This document shows, piece by piece, positions 1 through 7,964 of a stretch of 9,427 bases of DNA. The translations under genes were made by a program, and so were the position numbers. The notes beneath the pieces were generated by a model that did no database searches, was not told the DNA's origin, and saw only the letters and a list, made by a program, of their open reading frames with translations. The stretch lies in assembly GCA_029859085.1 (NCBI GenBank), contig JAOUDU010000064.1, positions 1 through 9,427 on the forward strand. Direction: 5' to 3'. Position 1 is the first letter of the stretch, and each line of letters opens with the position of its first letter. Source of the stretch: Gammaproteobacteria bacterium (lineage in GTDB: Bacteria > Pseudomonadota > Gammaproteobacteria > Pseudomonadales > Halieaceae).

Positions 1-3000
1 CTCGGCTTCCAGCGAGTTGACCGGGAAAGTTTCATAGCTGCGCCCGCCCGGGTGTGACACATGGTATGTACAGCCACCGATGGAGCGTCCGTTCCAGGTG
101 TCTATCAGGTCGAACACCAGGGGCACATGCACGCCAATCAGGGGATGCAGCGCCGACGGCGGCTGCCAGGCGCGGTAGCGCACCCCCCCCACATATTCAC
201 CGTGGCGGCCGGTACTGAGCATGGGCACCCGGCGACCGTTGCAGGACAGCACATAGCGGCCCTCGGTCAGCCCGGTGGCCTTCAGCTGCAGGCGCTCCAC
301 CGAGGAATCGACATAGCGCGAGGTGCCGAAGCTGGTGGTTTCCTCCCCCAGCACATGCCATGGTTCCACCGCCCAGCGCAGTTCGAGCTCGATATCGTCC
401 AGTTGCACCCGGCCGTAGTGGGGGAAACGGAACTCCTCGAAGGGCGCCAGCCAGTCCAGGTCGAAGGGATAGCCGTGTGCCTGCAGGTCCTCGGCCACGA
501 ATTTCATATCCTGCCAGATGTAGTGCGGCAGCATGAAGCGGTCGTGCAGCTCGGTGCCCCAGCGCACCAGTGGTTTGTGGTAGGGCTTTTTCCAGAAGCG
601 CGCCACCAGGCAGCGCAGCAGCAGGGCCTGCACCAGCGCCATGCGGCTGTGGGGCGGCATTTCGAAGCCCCTGAATTCGAGGATACCCAGGCGGCCGGTG
701 GCACTGTTGGGGGAATAGAGCTTGTCGATACAGAATTCCGCGCGATGGGTATTGCCGGTGACATCGATCAGCAGGTTGCGCAATAGCCGGTCCACCAGCC
801 AGGGCTGCGGTACCTCGCCGTCGGACATCTGCGCAAAGGCCACCTCCAGCTCGTACAGCATTTCGTCGCGACCCTCATCCACCCGGGGCGCCTGGCTGGT
901 GGGTCCGATGAACATGCCCGAGAACAGGTAGGAGAGGGCGGGGTGGTGCTGCCAGTAGGTGATCAGGCTGCGCAGCAGGTCTGGCCGGCGCAGCAGCGGA
1001 CTGTCCGCCGGCGTCGCCCCGCCCAGGGTGATATGGTTGCCGCCCCCGGTGCCGGTGTGACGGCCGTCGAGCATGAATTTCTCAGTGGAAAGGCGCGAGA
1101 GCCGCGCCTCTTCGTACAGCGCGGTCGTGGTTGCCACCAGTTCGTCCCAGTTGTTGGACGGGTGTACATTGACCTCGATCACTCCCGGGTCCGGGGTCAC
1201 CAGCAGCTTTTGCAGGCGCGGGTCCTTGGGCGGTTCGTAGCCCTCCACGATGATCGGCACTTTCAGGGCCGCGGCGGTGTCTTCCAGGGCCGCGATCAGC
1301 TCGACGTAATCCTCCAGGTATTCCAGCGGCGGTATAAAGGCGTGCAGGCGGCCGCCGCGCACTTCCAGGCACAGGGCGGTGCGGACCACGGCTTCATAAT
1401 CTTCCGGGTCGGGCATCTCGGATTCAGGGGTTTCCCCGGTGCCGCCGAAATGCATGTCTGCGCGCTTTACCAGCTTGTCGCGGGGCTCAAACGGATCGCG
1501 CTGGGGGGTGATGCTGTCGGCTTTCCTCGCCCGGGTGGGCAGGTCGTTGAGCGGCAGCCGCAAGCCCATCGGCGAGTCGCCGGGAATCAGGGTTATCCGC
1601 TCGCGTTTCATCGGCCACAGGCTGCTGCGCCAGTTCTTGCCGTCCTCGGATACGGGCCAGCCGGTGCTGCGGCTCAGGGGTATCACGAACCCCGATGGTA
1701 CATCGAACCCGCGCTCGATGAGCCGGGCCAGGCGCCTGCGATCCAGGCTGCCCTTGAGTTTCTGGGCGAGGATATCCAGGTTTTTGGGCAGGTTCTGTTC
1801 CTGCATCAGGTAGTGCAAACCGTCTTCGTAGGCGCTCTGGCAGCATTTGCGCGGCAGCGACAGCAGGTCGCAAAGCCGCTGGCCAAAGCGCGCGGCGGTA
1901 TTCAGGTCCTGGTTATAGTCCTTGTCGACCCTGGCCAGCAGGGCGGGATCCTTCCACAAAGCCTCGCCGTCCTTGCGCCAGAATACCCCAAGGGCCCAGC
2001 GCGGCACCTCCTCGCCCGGATACCACTTGCCCTGGCCATAGTGCAGCAGGCCCTGGGGCGCGAAGCGGTCCCGCAGCCGCAGCAGCAGGGTCTTGGCCAG
2101 GCTGAGCTTGTCCTCGCCCAGGGCGTCGGTGTTCCACTGGCTGGATTCCATATCGTCGATGGAGACAAAGGTGGGCTCGCCGCCCATGGTCAGGCGGACA
2201 TCATTCAGGTCATATTCGCGGTCCACCGCCTTGCCCAGCGCCAGGATATGCTGCCACTGTTCCTCGCTGTAGGGTTTGGTAACCCGCGGGTCCTCGAGGA
2301 TGCGCGCGACGGTGTTACTGAAGTCGAACTCCACCTCGCACTTGTCGGTGGCACCGACGATGGGTGCAGCCGAGACCGGGTTGGGGGTACAGGCCAGCGG
2401 TATATGGCCCTCGCTGGCGAACAGGCCCGAGGTCGGGTCCAGGCCCACCCAGCCGGCGCCCGGCAGGTATACCTCGCACCAGGCGTGCAGGTCGGTGAAG
2501 TCCTCGGCGGCGCCCGAGGGTCCGTCCAGCGACTTTTCGTCCGGCTTGAGCTGTACCAGGTAACCCGAGGAGAAGCGCGCCGCCAGCCCCAGGTGACGCA
2601 GCAACTGGACCAGCAGCCAGGCCGAATCCCGGCAGGACCCCCTGGCTTTTTCCAGGGTCTCCTCGGGTGTCTGGATGCCCGGCTCAAGGCGCACCAGGTA
2701 CTCAATCTCCCGCTGCACCTGCTGGTTGATCTCTACCAGGAAATCGTTGACAGGCCGTTTCTTGACATTTACGCCGGCCAGGAAAGCGTTGAATTTCGGG
2801 CCGCCCTCGAGGGTCTCCAGGTAGGGCAGCAATTCGCCCCTGAGCTGGTCCGGATACTTGAAGGGAAATTTCTCTGCGTATTCCTCCACGAAGAAATCGA
2901 ACGGGTTGATCGTCGTCATGTCGGCGATGACTTCCACGTCCACCTCGAACTCGGTGCATTTTTCCGGAAACACCAGCCGGGCCAGGTAGTTGCCGAACGC

Positions 3001-3171
3001 GTCCTGCTGCCAGTTGATGAAATGTTCCTGTGGCTTGATTTTCAGGCTGTAGGCGTGGATGGGCGTGCGCGAATGGGGGGCCGGGCGCAGGCGCACCGTG
3101 TGCGGCGACAGGTTTACCGGCCGGTCAAATTTGTACGAGGTGCGATGATTGATCGCGACGCGTATGGTCAT
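1..3171 (-). CDS. Transglutaminase / DUF2126 (circularly permuted GS-like ligase) fusion protein, C-terminus cut by window edge
   Basis: Open from ATG at 3171 to the left edge: 1057 codons with no stop, 3' end outside the window. It begins [19 protein letters not shown], typical of bacterial transglutaminase N-domains (about residues 1-90). A transglutaminase core follows with a complete Cys-His-Asp triad: C180 in [10 protein letters not shown]229 in DLHAWCEV and D245 in VGLDPTSG. From about residue 320 the protein matches DUF2126: GGEPTF with E332, [12 protein letters not shown] with H574, VIEVNVHP with E666, TGGGNH with H713, and LEFRGFE with E832, R834 and E837. The last two resemble the GS loop with a metal-binding His and the GS FRxxD/E motif (my inference); published comparative genomics predicted DUF2126 to be a circularly permuted GS-like amidoligase. 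Start support: AGGCGG at 3187-3182, ten bases upstream. No signal peptide or membrane segment is seen, so it is probably cytoplasmic. Family members run about 1100 residues, so only a short tail should be missing. Substrate unknown. Confidence 0.93.
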   Translation of the reverse strand, partial: MTIRVAINHRTSYKFDRPVNLSPHTVRLRPAPHSRTPIHAYSLKIKPQEHFINWQQDAFGNYLARLVFPEKCTEFEVDVEVIADMTTINPFDFFVEEYAEKFPFKYPDQLRGELLPYLETLEGGPKFNAFLAGVNVKKRPVNDFLVEINQQVQREIEYLVRLEPGIQTPEETLEKARGSCRDSAWLLVQLLRHLGLAARFSSGYLVQLKPDEKSLDGPSGAAEDFTDLHAWCEVYLPGAGWVGLDPTSGLFASEGHIPLACTPNPVSAAPIVGATDKCEVEFDFSNTVARILEDPRVTKPYSEEQWQHILALGKAVDREYDLNDVRLTMGGEPTFVSIDDMESSQWNTDALGEDKLSLAKTLLLRLRDRFAPQGLLHYGQGKWYPGEEVPRWALGVFWRKDGEALWKDPALLARVDKDYNQDLNTAARFGQRLCDLLSLPRKCCQSAYEDGLHYLMQEQNLPKNLDILAQKLKGSLDRRRLARLIERGFDVPSGFVIPLSRSTGWPVSEDGKNWRSSLWPMKRERITLIPGDSPMGLRLPLNDLPTRARKADSITPQRDPFEPRDKLVKRADMHFGGTGETPESEMPDPEDYEAVVRTALCLEVRGGRLHAFIPPLEYLEDYVELIAALEDTAAALKVPIIVEGYEPPKDPRLQKLLVTPDPGVIEVNVHPSNNWDELVATTTALYEEARLSRLSTEKFMLDGRHTGTGGGNHITLGGATPADSPLLRRPDLLRSLITYWQHHPALSYLFSGMFIGPTSQAPRVDEGRDEMLYELEVAFAQMSDGEVPQPWLVDRLLRNLLIDVTGNTHRAEFCIDKLYSPNSATGRLGILEFRGFEMPPHSRMALVQALLLRCLVARFWKKPYHKPLVRWGTELHDRFMLPHYIWQDMKFVAEDLQAHGYPFDLDWLAPFEEFRFPHYGRVQLDDIELELRWAVEPWHVLGEETTSFGTSRYVDSSVERLQLKATGLTEGRYVLSCNGRRVPMLSTGRHGEYVGGVRYRAWQPPSALHPLIGVHVPLVFDLIDTWNGRSIGGCTYHVSHPGGRSYETFPVNSLEAE

Positions 3172-3195
3172 TGCTTGTTTACCGCCTGTTGTTGG

Positions 3196-3210
3196 CCCGG
3201 TCGTCCCGGG
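3196..3210 (-). other. Small intercistronic stem-loop before the transglutaminase gene
   Basis: CCCGG and CCGGG (3196-3200 and 3206-3210) form a 5-bp GC stem with a 5-base loop in the 46 bp between the alpha-E stop and the transglutaminase start, about nine bases upstream of its SD. There is no T-run, so it is not a terminator. It could affect message stability or translation of the third gene, or be chance in GC-rich DNA. Confidence 0.25.
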
Positions 3211-3217
3211 AGGTGGT

Positions 3218-4171
3218 TCATCCCTTCCCGGATGTATCCACGCGGGGCATGAACCAGGTGGAGACAATCACATTGCCGAGCGTGTTCAGCTCCAGCTGGA
3301 ACCGGTCGATGAAGTCGTGCAGATCTTCACGCCTGGCCGTATCCGGGTTAAACCGGGACAGGCTGCGGCGTGATCGGTCCAGCACCTTCAGCGCTTCCGC
3401 ATGGTTTTTCAGGGGCACCAGTTCCTGCCGGATGCCGTCGAGGCAAAACCTGACCGAGCGCGGCAGGGAGCGCTCCCTGAAAACGAATTCTACCACAGCG
3501 TTGGCCTCCACCAGCGGGCCTATGGTCCTGCGGTACGTGCCCATCGCTGACAGGGACTGCAGCAGGCAGGCCCAGATCAGCGGGTCCACGGCCTTGTTGA
3601 GCCGTTCGTGGCCCAGCAGCGCGCCGGCGCCGACATCGATCACGCGGGTGGTCATGTCCGCCCTTTCCAGCAGGTGGCCCAGCTTGATGAAGCGGTAGGC
3701 GTGGTCGCGGCACAGGGTGGTCATGAGCAGGCCGTTGATCATCTGGCAGCGGTTGATGACCTGCTCCAGGAACTGGTGGCGGTGCCGCCGGCCGACCGAT
3801 TTGGCCGCGCTTTCCTGGGAAAACAGGTACAGCTCATTGACGTGCTCCCAGACTTCCTCGGGCAGCACGTCCCGGGTGGTGCGCACGTTTTCCCGGGCGG
3901 CCCGGATGCAGAAGTGGACGCTCCCCGGGTTGTCCTCATCGGCGATCAGGAAGGTCAGTACATTCTGCTCATCGTATGTGCGGTGATTTTCGCCGAAGGG
4001 GATCTGGGCATCGAGAATGCGCACCAGGATATCCCAGCCGGGTTCCGAGCCGGCGGGAATGTCCATGACCAGGTGGCTATAGGCCTGGGTCAGGCGCGCG
4101 GTATCCTCTGCCCGCTCCAGGTAGCGGGCCATCCAGTAGAGCCGCTCGGCGACGCGAGAGAGCATGATCAT
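3218..4171 (-). CDS. Alpha-E domain (DUF403/COG2307-type) protein
   Basis: A 317-residue, mostly helical protein of the alpha-E family, which has no proven activity and is known chiefly as partner of the circularly permuted ATP-grasp protein encoded just upstream. The hallmark N-terminus (LSRVAERLYWMARYLERAE, residues 4-22) is present. The chain shows an internal duplication: LERAEDTAR (18-26) recurs as LERADMTTR (168-176), and SVHFCIRAAR (84-93) recurs as SVRFCLDGIR (239-248), giving two halves of about 150 residues. The start at 4171 overlaps the TGA of the upstream gene as ATGA, with AGGA nine bases upstream. A second ATG at 4165 gives the MLSR start common in homologues but lies too far from that SD, so two residues are uncertain. 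The stop is TGA at 3220-3218, followed by 46 bp to the transglutaminase gene. No signal peptide. A scaffold or cofactor role in an amide-ligase complex is inference. Confidence 0.93.
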   Translation of the reverse strand: MIMLSRVAERLYWMARYLERAEDTARLTQAYSHLVMDIPAGSEPGWDILVRILDAQIPFGENHRTYDEQNVLTFLIADEDNPGSVHFCIRAARENVRTTRDVLPEEVWEHVNELYLFSQESAAKSVGRRHRHQFLEQVINRCQMINGLLMTTLCRDHAYRFIKLGHLLERADMTTRVIDVGAGALLGHERLNKAVDPLIWACLLQSLSAMGTYRRTIGPLVEANAVVEFVFRERSLPRSVRFCLDGIRQELVPLKNHAEALKVLDRSRRSLSRFNPDTARREDLHDFIDRFQLELNTLGNVIVSTWFMPRVDTSGKG

Positions 4172-5640
4172 GTAGGGCTGTCCTGGGTCAGGGATTCCAC
4201 GATCCAGGTATCCTTGCTGCCCCCGCCCTGGGATGAGTTGACCACCAGGGAGCCCTTCACCAGGGCCACCCGGGTCAGTCCGCCGGGTGTGACCCAGCTG
4301 TCCCTGGCCTGCAGTATAAAAGGCCGCAGGTCCAGGTGCCGGGGCTCCACCGCGTCATCTATGTACGTGGGTGCCGTGGACAGCGACAGGGTGGGCTGGG
4401 CGATGTAATTGCGCGGATTGGCCTCGATCAGCCTGGCGAACTCGGCCCGCCTGGCCGCGGTCGCGTGGGGGCCGACCATCAGGCCGTAGCCACCGGATTC
4501 GTTGGCGGGCTTGACCACCAGCTTGTCCAGGTTGGCCAGCACATAGTCGCGGTCCGGCTGGTTCATGCAAAGGTAGGTTTTGACGGAGGCCAGGCTCGGC
4601 TCTTCTTTGAGGTAGTAGCGAATCATCTCCGGCACAAAGGCGTAGACCACCTTGTCGTCCGCCACGCCGCTGCCCGGGGCGTTGGCAATCGCCACATTGC
4701 CCTTTTTCCAGGCGCGCATGATGCCGGGTATGCCCAGCGTGGAGTCTTCCCGGAAAGCCTCCGGGTCGAGGAAGTCGTCGTCGATGCGACGGTAGACGAC
4801 GTCCACTCGCTCCGGGCCGTCCACGGTGCGCATGTAAAGGCAGTCGTCCGCGTCGACGAACAGGTCGGAACCCTCCACCAATTCCGCGCCCATGCCCTGG
4901 GCCAGGTAGGCGTGCTCGAAGTAGGCGGAATTGAAAATCCCCGGGGTCAGGACCACGATGCAGGGCCGGCGCTGGTCCCGCGGGGACAGGGACGCCAGGG
5001 TGCTGTACAGGCGGGAGGGGTAGTCGTCCACCGGCAGGATGCTGTAGTTCTTGAACAGCTCCGGCAGCACCCGCTTGGTAATCTCCCGGTTTTCCAGCAT
5101 ATAGGACACGCCCGACGGTACCCGCAGGTTGTCCTCCAGCACGTAAAACCGGCCGTCCTTGTCGCGCACCAGATCGGTGCCGCAAATGTGGGCCCATGCG
5201 CCATAACGGGGCGACACGCCGGCGCACTGGGGTTTGTAGTTGCCCGATTCGAGCACGATTTCGGCCGGCAGCAGGCCGTCCGCCAGGATCTTCTGCCGGT
5301 TGTAGATATCATCGATGAAGCAGTTCAGCGCGCGGGTGCGCTGGGCGAGGCCGCGACTGACCTGCTGCCACTCCCGGTCAGAAATGATGCGCGGGATGAT
5401 ATCGAAGGGCCACGCCCGGTCGATATTCTTGCCCTCGCTGTAAATGGTGAAGGATATACCCATCTCCCTGATAGCCAGCTCGGCGGCGCCCCTGCGGGCT
5501 GCCATTTCGGTGCTGGAGAGATCCTGCAACAGCCTGACGGCATGCCGGGCCTCCGGGCGCGGGGTGCCGGTGGCGGTGATCAGTTCGTCAAAATAGTCGC
5601 CGCCGTTGTGGCTGTGGTAGCTGTTCCAGCTCTTGTTCAT
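4168..5640 (-). CDS. Circularly permuted ATP-grasp protein (COG2308-type)
   Basis: A 490-residue predicted ATP-dependent carboxylate-amine/thiol ligase, first gene of the minus-strand operon. ATP-grasp enzymes activate a carboxylate as acyl phosphate and join it to an amine; in this family the motifs come in permuted order and the substrate is unknown. Visible motifs: an acidic metal-site signature FYVLEDN with E169, D170 and N171; the segment RVPSGVSYMLENRE (173-186); VVYRRIDDDF (281-290); and, near the C-terminus, the glycine-rich nucleotide loop LVVKPANESGGYGLMVG (374-390) followed by LDLRPF (436-441) and SSQGGGSKDTW (469-479). The length is normal for the family and it looks intact. The start ATG at 5640 has a modest SD, GGGA at 5649-5646. 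Older automatic annotations sometimes call such proteins glutathionylspermidine-synthase-like; that substrate should not be assumed. The 3' end overlaps the alpha-E gene by four bases, implying translational coupling. It is divergent from glyA, with no obvious metabolic link. Confidence 0.94.
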   Translation of the reverse strand: MNKSWNSYHSHNGGDYFDELITATGTPRPEARHAVRLLQDLSSTEMAARRGAAELAIREMGISFTIYSEGKNIDRAWPFDIIPRIISDREWQQVSRGLAQRTRALNCFIDDIYNRQKILADGLLPAEIVLESGNYKPQCAGVSPRYGAWAHICGTDLVRDKDGRFYVLEDNLRVPSGVSYMLENREITKRVLPELFKNYSILPVDDYPSRLYSTLASLSPRDQRRPCIVVLTPGIFNSAYFEHAYLAQGMGAELVEGSDLFVDADDCLYMRTVDGPERVDVVYRRIDDDFLDPEAFREDSTLGIPGIMRAWKKGNVAIANAPGSGVADDKVVYAFVPEMIRYYLKEEPSLASVKTYLCMNQPDRDYVLANLDKLVVKPANESGGYGLMVGPHATAARRAEFARLIEANPRNYIAQPTLSLSTAPTYIDDAVEPRHLDLRPFILQARDSWVTPGGLTRVALVKGSLVVNSSQGGGSKDTWIVESLTQDSPT

Positions 5641-5645
5641 TTGCG

Positions 5646-5649
5646 TCCC
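5646..5649 (-). promoter_or_regulatory. Ribosome binding site of the ATP-grasp gene
   Basis: On the minus strand GGGA sits five bases before the ATG at 5640. It is short but is the only SD-like element near this start. I could not find a convincing sigma-70 promoter for the minus-strand operon in 5641-5811; the best -10-like hexamers lack a matching -35. Confidence 0.45.
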
Positions 5650-5725
5650 AATCCGCCCTGTTTGTCGAATCCCTGATGCACCTTCAGTGCGAGTAATGCA
5701 ATCGCCGGGCCAACATCAAATACCC

Positions 5726-5754
5726 TTATCTGCGCTGGATCTTTGGGGTAGAAT
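5726..5754 (+). promoter_or_regulatory. Candidate sigma-70 promoter of glyA
   Basis: The -10 hexamer TAGAAT (5749-5754) matches TATAAT at five of six positions. The hexamer 17 bases upstream, TTATCT (5726-5731), matches TTGACA at only three of six. Transcription would begin near 5761, giving a leader of about 50 nt. No riboswitch-like structure was recognised in so short a leader. The weak -35 leaves room for an activator. Confidence 0.4.
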
Positions 5755-5800
5755 GCGCCGCTTCCAATCCGGGGTGATCGCGGTTGCCTCCAAACCTGCC

Positions 5801-5806
5801 AGGGGA
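5801..5806 (+). promoter_or_regulatory. Ribosome binding site of glyA
   Basis: AGGGGA lies five bases before the ATG at 5812 and fixes that start. The encoded N-terminus lines up with that of other bacterial SHMTs without extension. Confidence 0.75.
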
Positions 5807-5811
5807 ACACC

Positions 5812-7077
5812 ATGTTCGACAAAAACATGCGCATCGAAGGGTTCGACGACGAGATATTTGCAGCCATCGCCGAAGAGGAGCGTCGCCAGGAGGAGCACAT
5901 CGAGCTGATCGCCTCCGAAAACTACGCCAGCCCCCGCGTGCTGGAGGCCCAGGGCAGCGTGCTGACCAACAAGTACGCGGAAGGATACCCCGGCAAGCGC
6001 TACTACGGCGGCTGTGAATTCGTCGACAAGGCCGAGACCCTGGCGATAGAGCGCGCCAAGGCCCTGTTTGGCGCGGCCTATGCCAATGTGCAGCCCCACT
6101 CGGGCTCCCAGGCGAACTCGGCGGTCTTCCAGGCCCTCTGCGCCCCCGGCGATACCGTGCTGGGAATGAGCCTGGCCGAGGGTGGCCACCTGACCCACGG
6201 TGCCAGCGTGAATTTCTCCGGCAAGATCTATCACGCGGTCCAGTACGGCCTCGTCAAGGCCACCGGCGAAGTCGACTACGACCAGGTGGAGGCCCTCGCC
6301 CTGGAGCACAAGCCGAAAATGATCATCGCCGGTTTTTCCGCGTATTCCCGGGTGATGGACTGGGCCCGCTTTCGCGCGATCGCCGACAGGGTGGGCGCCT
6401 ACCTGATGGTCGACATGGCCCACGTGGCGGGCCTGGTGGCCGCCGGCGTCTATCCCAACCCCGTGCCCCATGCGGACGTGGTCACGTCCACCACCCACAA
6501 GACCCTGCGGGGCCCCCGCGGCGGCCTCATCCTGGCCCGCGCCAACGAGGAGCTGGAGAAGAAATTCAACTCCGCGGTTTTCCCCGGCGGCCAGGGCGGC
6601 CCCCTGATGCACGCGATCGCCGCCAAGGCGGTGAGCTTCAAGGAGGCCGCGAGCCCGGAGTTTGTGGCCTACCAGAAGCAGGTGGTCGCCAATGCCAGGG
6701 CCATGGCGGCGGCCTTTATCGCGCGGGGGCTCAAGATCGTCTCCGGTGGCACCGACAATCACCTGATGCTGGTCGACCTGATTGGCAAGTCCTATACCGG
6801 CAAGGACGCGGACGCTGCCCTCGGGGAGGCCTATATCACCGTCAACAAGAACGCCGTGCCCAACGACCCGCGCTCGCCCTTCGTCACCTCCGGCCTGCGG
6901 GTTGGCACCCCCGCCATCACCACCCGCGGTTTTGGCGAGGCGGAAACCGTTGAGCTGACGGGCTGGATCTGCGATGTGCTCGATTCCCTGGAGAACGGCA
7001 ACCCGGAACAGGTTATCCCGGCGGTGAAGGCGAAGGTGCTGGAGATATGCGCCCGTTTCCCGGTTTACCGGGCCTAG
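5812..7077 (+). CDS. glyA: Serine hydroxymethyltransferase
   Basis: A cytoplasmic PLP enzyme that converts serine and tetrahydrofolate to glycine and 5,10-methylene-tetrahydrofolate, the main source of one-carbon units for thymidylate, purines and methionine. Its 421 residues are close to the usual bacterial length of about 417. Landmarks: LIASENYAS (32-40), the substrate/PLP segment [10 protein letters not shown] (58-67), HSGSQAN (96-102), GGHLTHG (124-130), [16 protein letters not shown] (200-215), the Schiff-base lysine K230 in [14 protein letters not shown], and R363 in SGLRVGTP, which by homology binds the substrate carboxylate. All key residues are present. The start is supported by AGGGGA just upstream. 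It is followed by the convergent fnr-like gene, with 69 bp between the stops. In many gammaproteobacteria glyA lies next to nrdR and ribD; here the fnr-like gene separates them. Confidence 0.98.
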   Translation: MFDKNMRIEGFDDEIFAAIAEEERRQEEHIELIASENYASPRVLEAQGSVLTNKYAEGYPGKRYYGGCEFVDKAETLAIERAKALFGAAYANVQPHSGSQANSAVFQALCAPGDTVLGMSLAEGGHLTHGASVNFSGKIYHAVQYGLVKATGEVDYDQVEALALEHKPKMIIAGFSAYSRVMDWARFRAIADRVGAYLMVDMAHVAGLVAAGVYPNPVPHADVVTSTTHKTLRGPRGGLILARANEELEKKFNSAVFPGGQGGPLMHAIAAKAVSFKEAASPEFVAYQKQVVANARAMAAAFIARGLKIVSGGTDNHLMLVDLIGKSYTGKDADAALGEAYITVNKNAVPNDPRSPFVTSGLRVGTPAITTRGFGEAETVELTGWICDVLDSLENGNPEQVIPAVKAKVLEICARFPVYRA

Positions 7078-7098
7078 TCCCACCGGCACAGGTTTTTT
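7059..7098 (+). terminator. Possible weak terminator at the end of glyA
   Basis: A small hairpin, CCCGG-TTTA-CCGGG (7059-7072), covers the last glyA codons, and a run of six T occurs at 7093-7098 after the stop. The two are separated by 20 bases, so this is not a standard intrinsic terminator. It is the only termination-like signal in the 69 bp between the convergent glyA and fnr-like genes. Confidence 0.2.
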
Positions 7099-7146
7099 CC
7101 GGGAGAGTTTCTCAGGCTCGCCCCGCGGGCCCTGGGGTCGGCGCGC

Positions 7147-7914
7147 TCAGCGCGGGTTCTCGCAAATCGGCGCCCGCAGGGCCGGCAAATCGAGGATGGT
7201 CAGCTCCCGTTTTTCCAGGGTGATAATGCGCTGCTTTTCCAGCCTGGCCAGCTCCCGGCACACCGTTTCCAGCGTAATTCCCAGGTAGTTGCCGATATCC
7301 GTGCGCGACATCGGCAGGCGCAACTCGCTGCTGGATTCCCCCCGCCGCGCCGCCCGGGTCGACAGGCTCAGGAGGAAGGCGGCGAGGCGCTTCCTGGCGG
7401 GCCGTTTGTGCAGGAACTGGGCGGCCAGTTCGTGGTCTTCCACCAACCGCTGACTCATCAGGTGGAACAGGCGTGACTGCAGGTCCGGAATCCGGCGGCA
7501 CAGGTCCTCCAGGTCATCGTAGGGCAGTTCGCAGACCAGGGTGTCCTCCAGCGCCCTGGCGGTGCTGCGGTAATGCCCTTCATTAATGGCCGAAAAGCCG
7601 AAGATTTCCCCGGGCAGGTGGCAGCCGGTAATCCGGATCCAGCCGTCCTCGTGGGTCGTGTAGGTCTTGATACTGCCGCCGAGGACGGCATACAACGCGG
7701 TGAAGGGCTGGTTCTGCTGGTAGAGGTAATCGCCCGCCTGCAGCGTGCGCCGCTCGTCGATAATCTCTTCCAGCGCGGTGAGGTGGCGCGGGTCCAGGGC
7801 GGCGGGCAGGCACAGCAAGCGCATGCGGCAGGTGTCGCAGGACAGATTGAATTCGTGTGAACACAGCAGCTCCGAGCCGATGAGCTCGGCAACTACCTTA
7901 TGATGCAGCATCAC
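7147..7914 (-). CDS. fnr: FNR/Anr-type oxygen-sensing Crp-Fnr family regulator
   Basis: A 255-residue transcription factor predicted to carry an O2-labile [4Fe-4S] cluster and control aerobic/anaerobic switching. Numbering from the GTG at 7914, C26, C29, C35 and C128 match the four cluster cysteines of E. coli FNR (C20, C23, C29, C122) with a constant offset of six; L34 beside C35 and D160 on the dimer helix are also conserved. A cyclic-nucleotide-like beta-roll spans about 50-140, the dimer helix about 143-170, and the C-terminal HTH contains MSRTDIGNYLGITLETVCR (202-220). In the recognition helix, E216 and R220 (FNR E209, R213) are kept, but the position of FNR S212 is C219. An extra cysteine, C18, lies in the N-terminus. 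ATG at 7911 follows the GTG directly and is equally plausible as start; the SD (GGG or AGG) is weak. Convergent to glyA and divergent from nrdR. Naming it fnr rather than anr is a convention choice. Confidence 0.9.
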   Translation of the reverse strand: MMLHHKVVAELIGSELLCSHEFNLSCDTCRMRLLCLPAALDPRHLTALEEIIDERRTLQAGDYLYQQNQPFTALYAVLGGSIKTYTTHEDGWIRITGCHLPGEIFGFSAINEGHYRSTARALEDTLVCELPYDDLEDLCRRIPDLQSRLFHLMSQRLVEDHELAAQFLHKRPARKRLAAFLLSLSTRAARRGESSSELRLPMSRTDIGNYLGITLETVCRELARLEKQRIITLEKRELTILDLPALRAPICENPR

Positions 7915-7964
7915 CTGTTACCCGTTGTTATCGCCCGGCTGCCATGATGTGCAGCGCGCGGTCC

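Noticed and set aside
943..3252. Plus-strand open frame of 769 codons opposite the transglutaminase/DUF2126 gene
   Set aside because: It is in exact codon register antisense to a clearly recognised gene, and high GC removes stops there. Its translation shows no domain I recognise.
4168..5640. Annotation of the ATP-grasp protein as glutathionylspermidine synthase
   Set aside because: The motifs belong to the permuted COG2308-type family, and there is no amidase domain or other evidence for that substrate.
4336..5676. Plus-strand open frame of 446 codons opposite the ATP-grasp gene
   Set aside because: Antisense shadow of a gene with complete family motifs; it has no recognisable domain of its own.
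5716..7089. Minus-strand open frame of 457 codons opposite glyA
   Set aside because: Antisense shadow of an unmistakable SHMT gene, rich in Gly, Ala, His and Val as such shadows are; no independent start signal or recognisable domain.
7121..7137. GC hairpin CCCC...GGGG between glyA and the fnr-like gene as a bidirectional terminator
   Set aside because: The stem has only four secure pairs and there is no T-run on either strand after it.
7142..7154. CGCGC-TCA-GCGCG inverted repeat centred on the stop codon of the fnr-like gene
   Set aside because: A 5-bp stem with a 3-base loop and no T-run; expected by chance in such GC-rich sequence.
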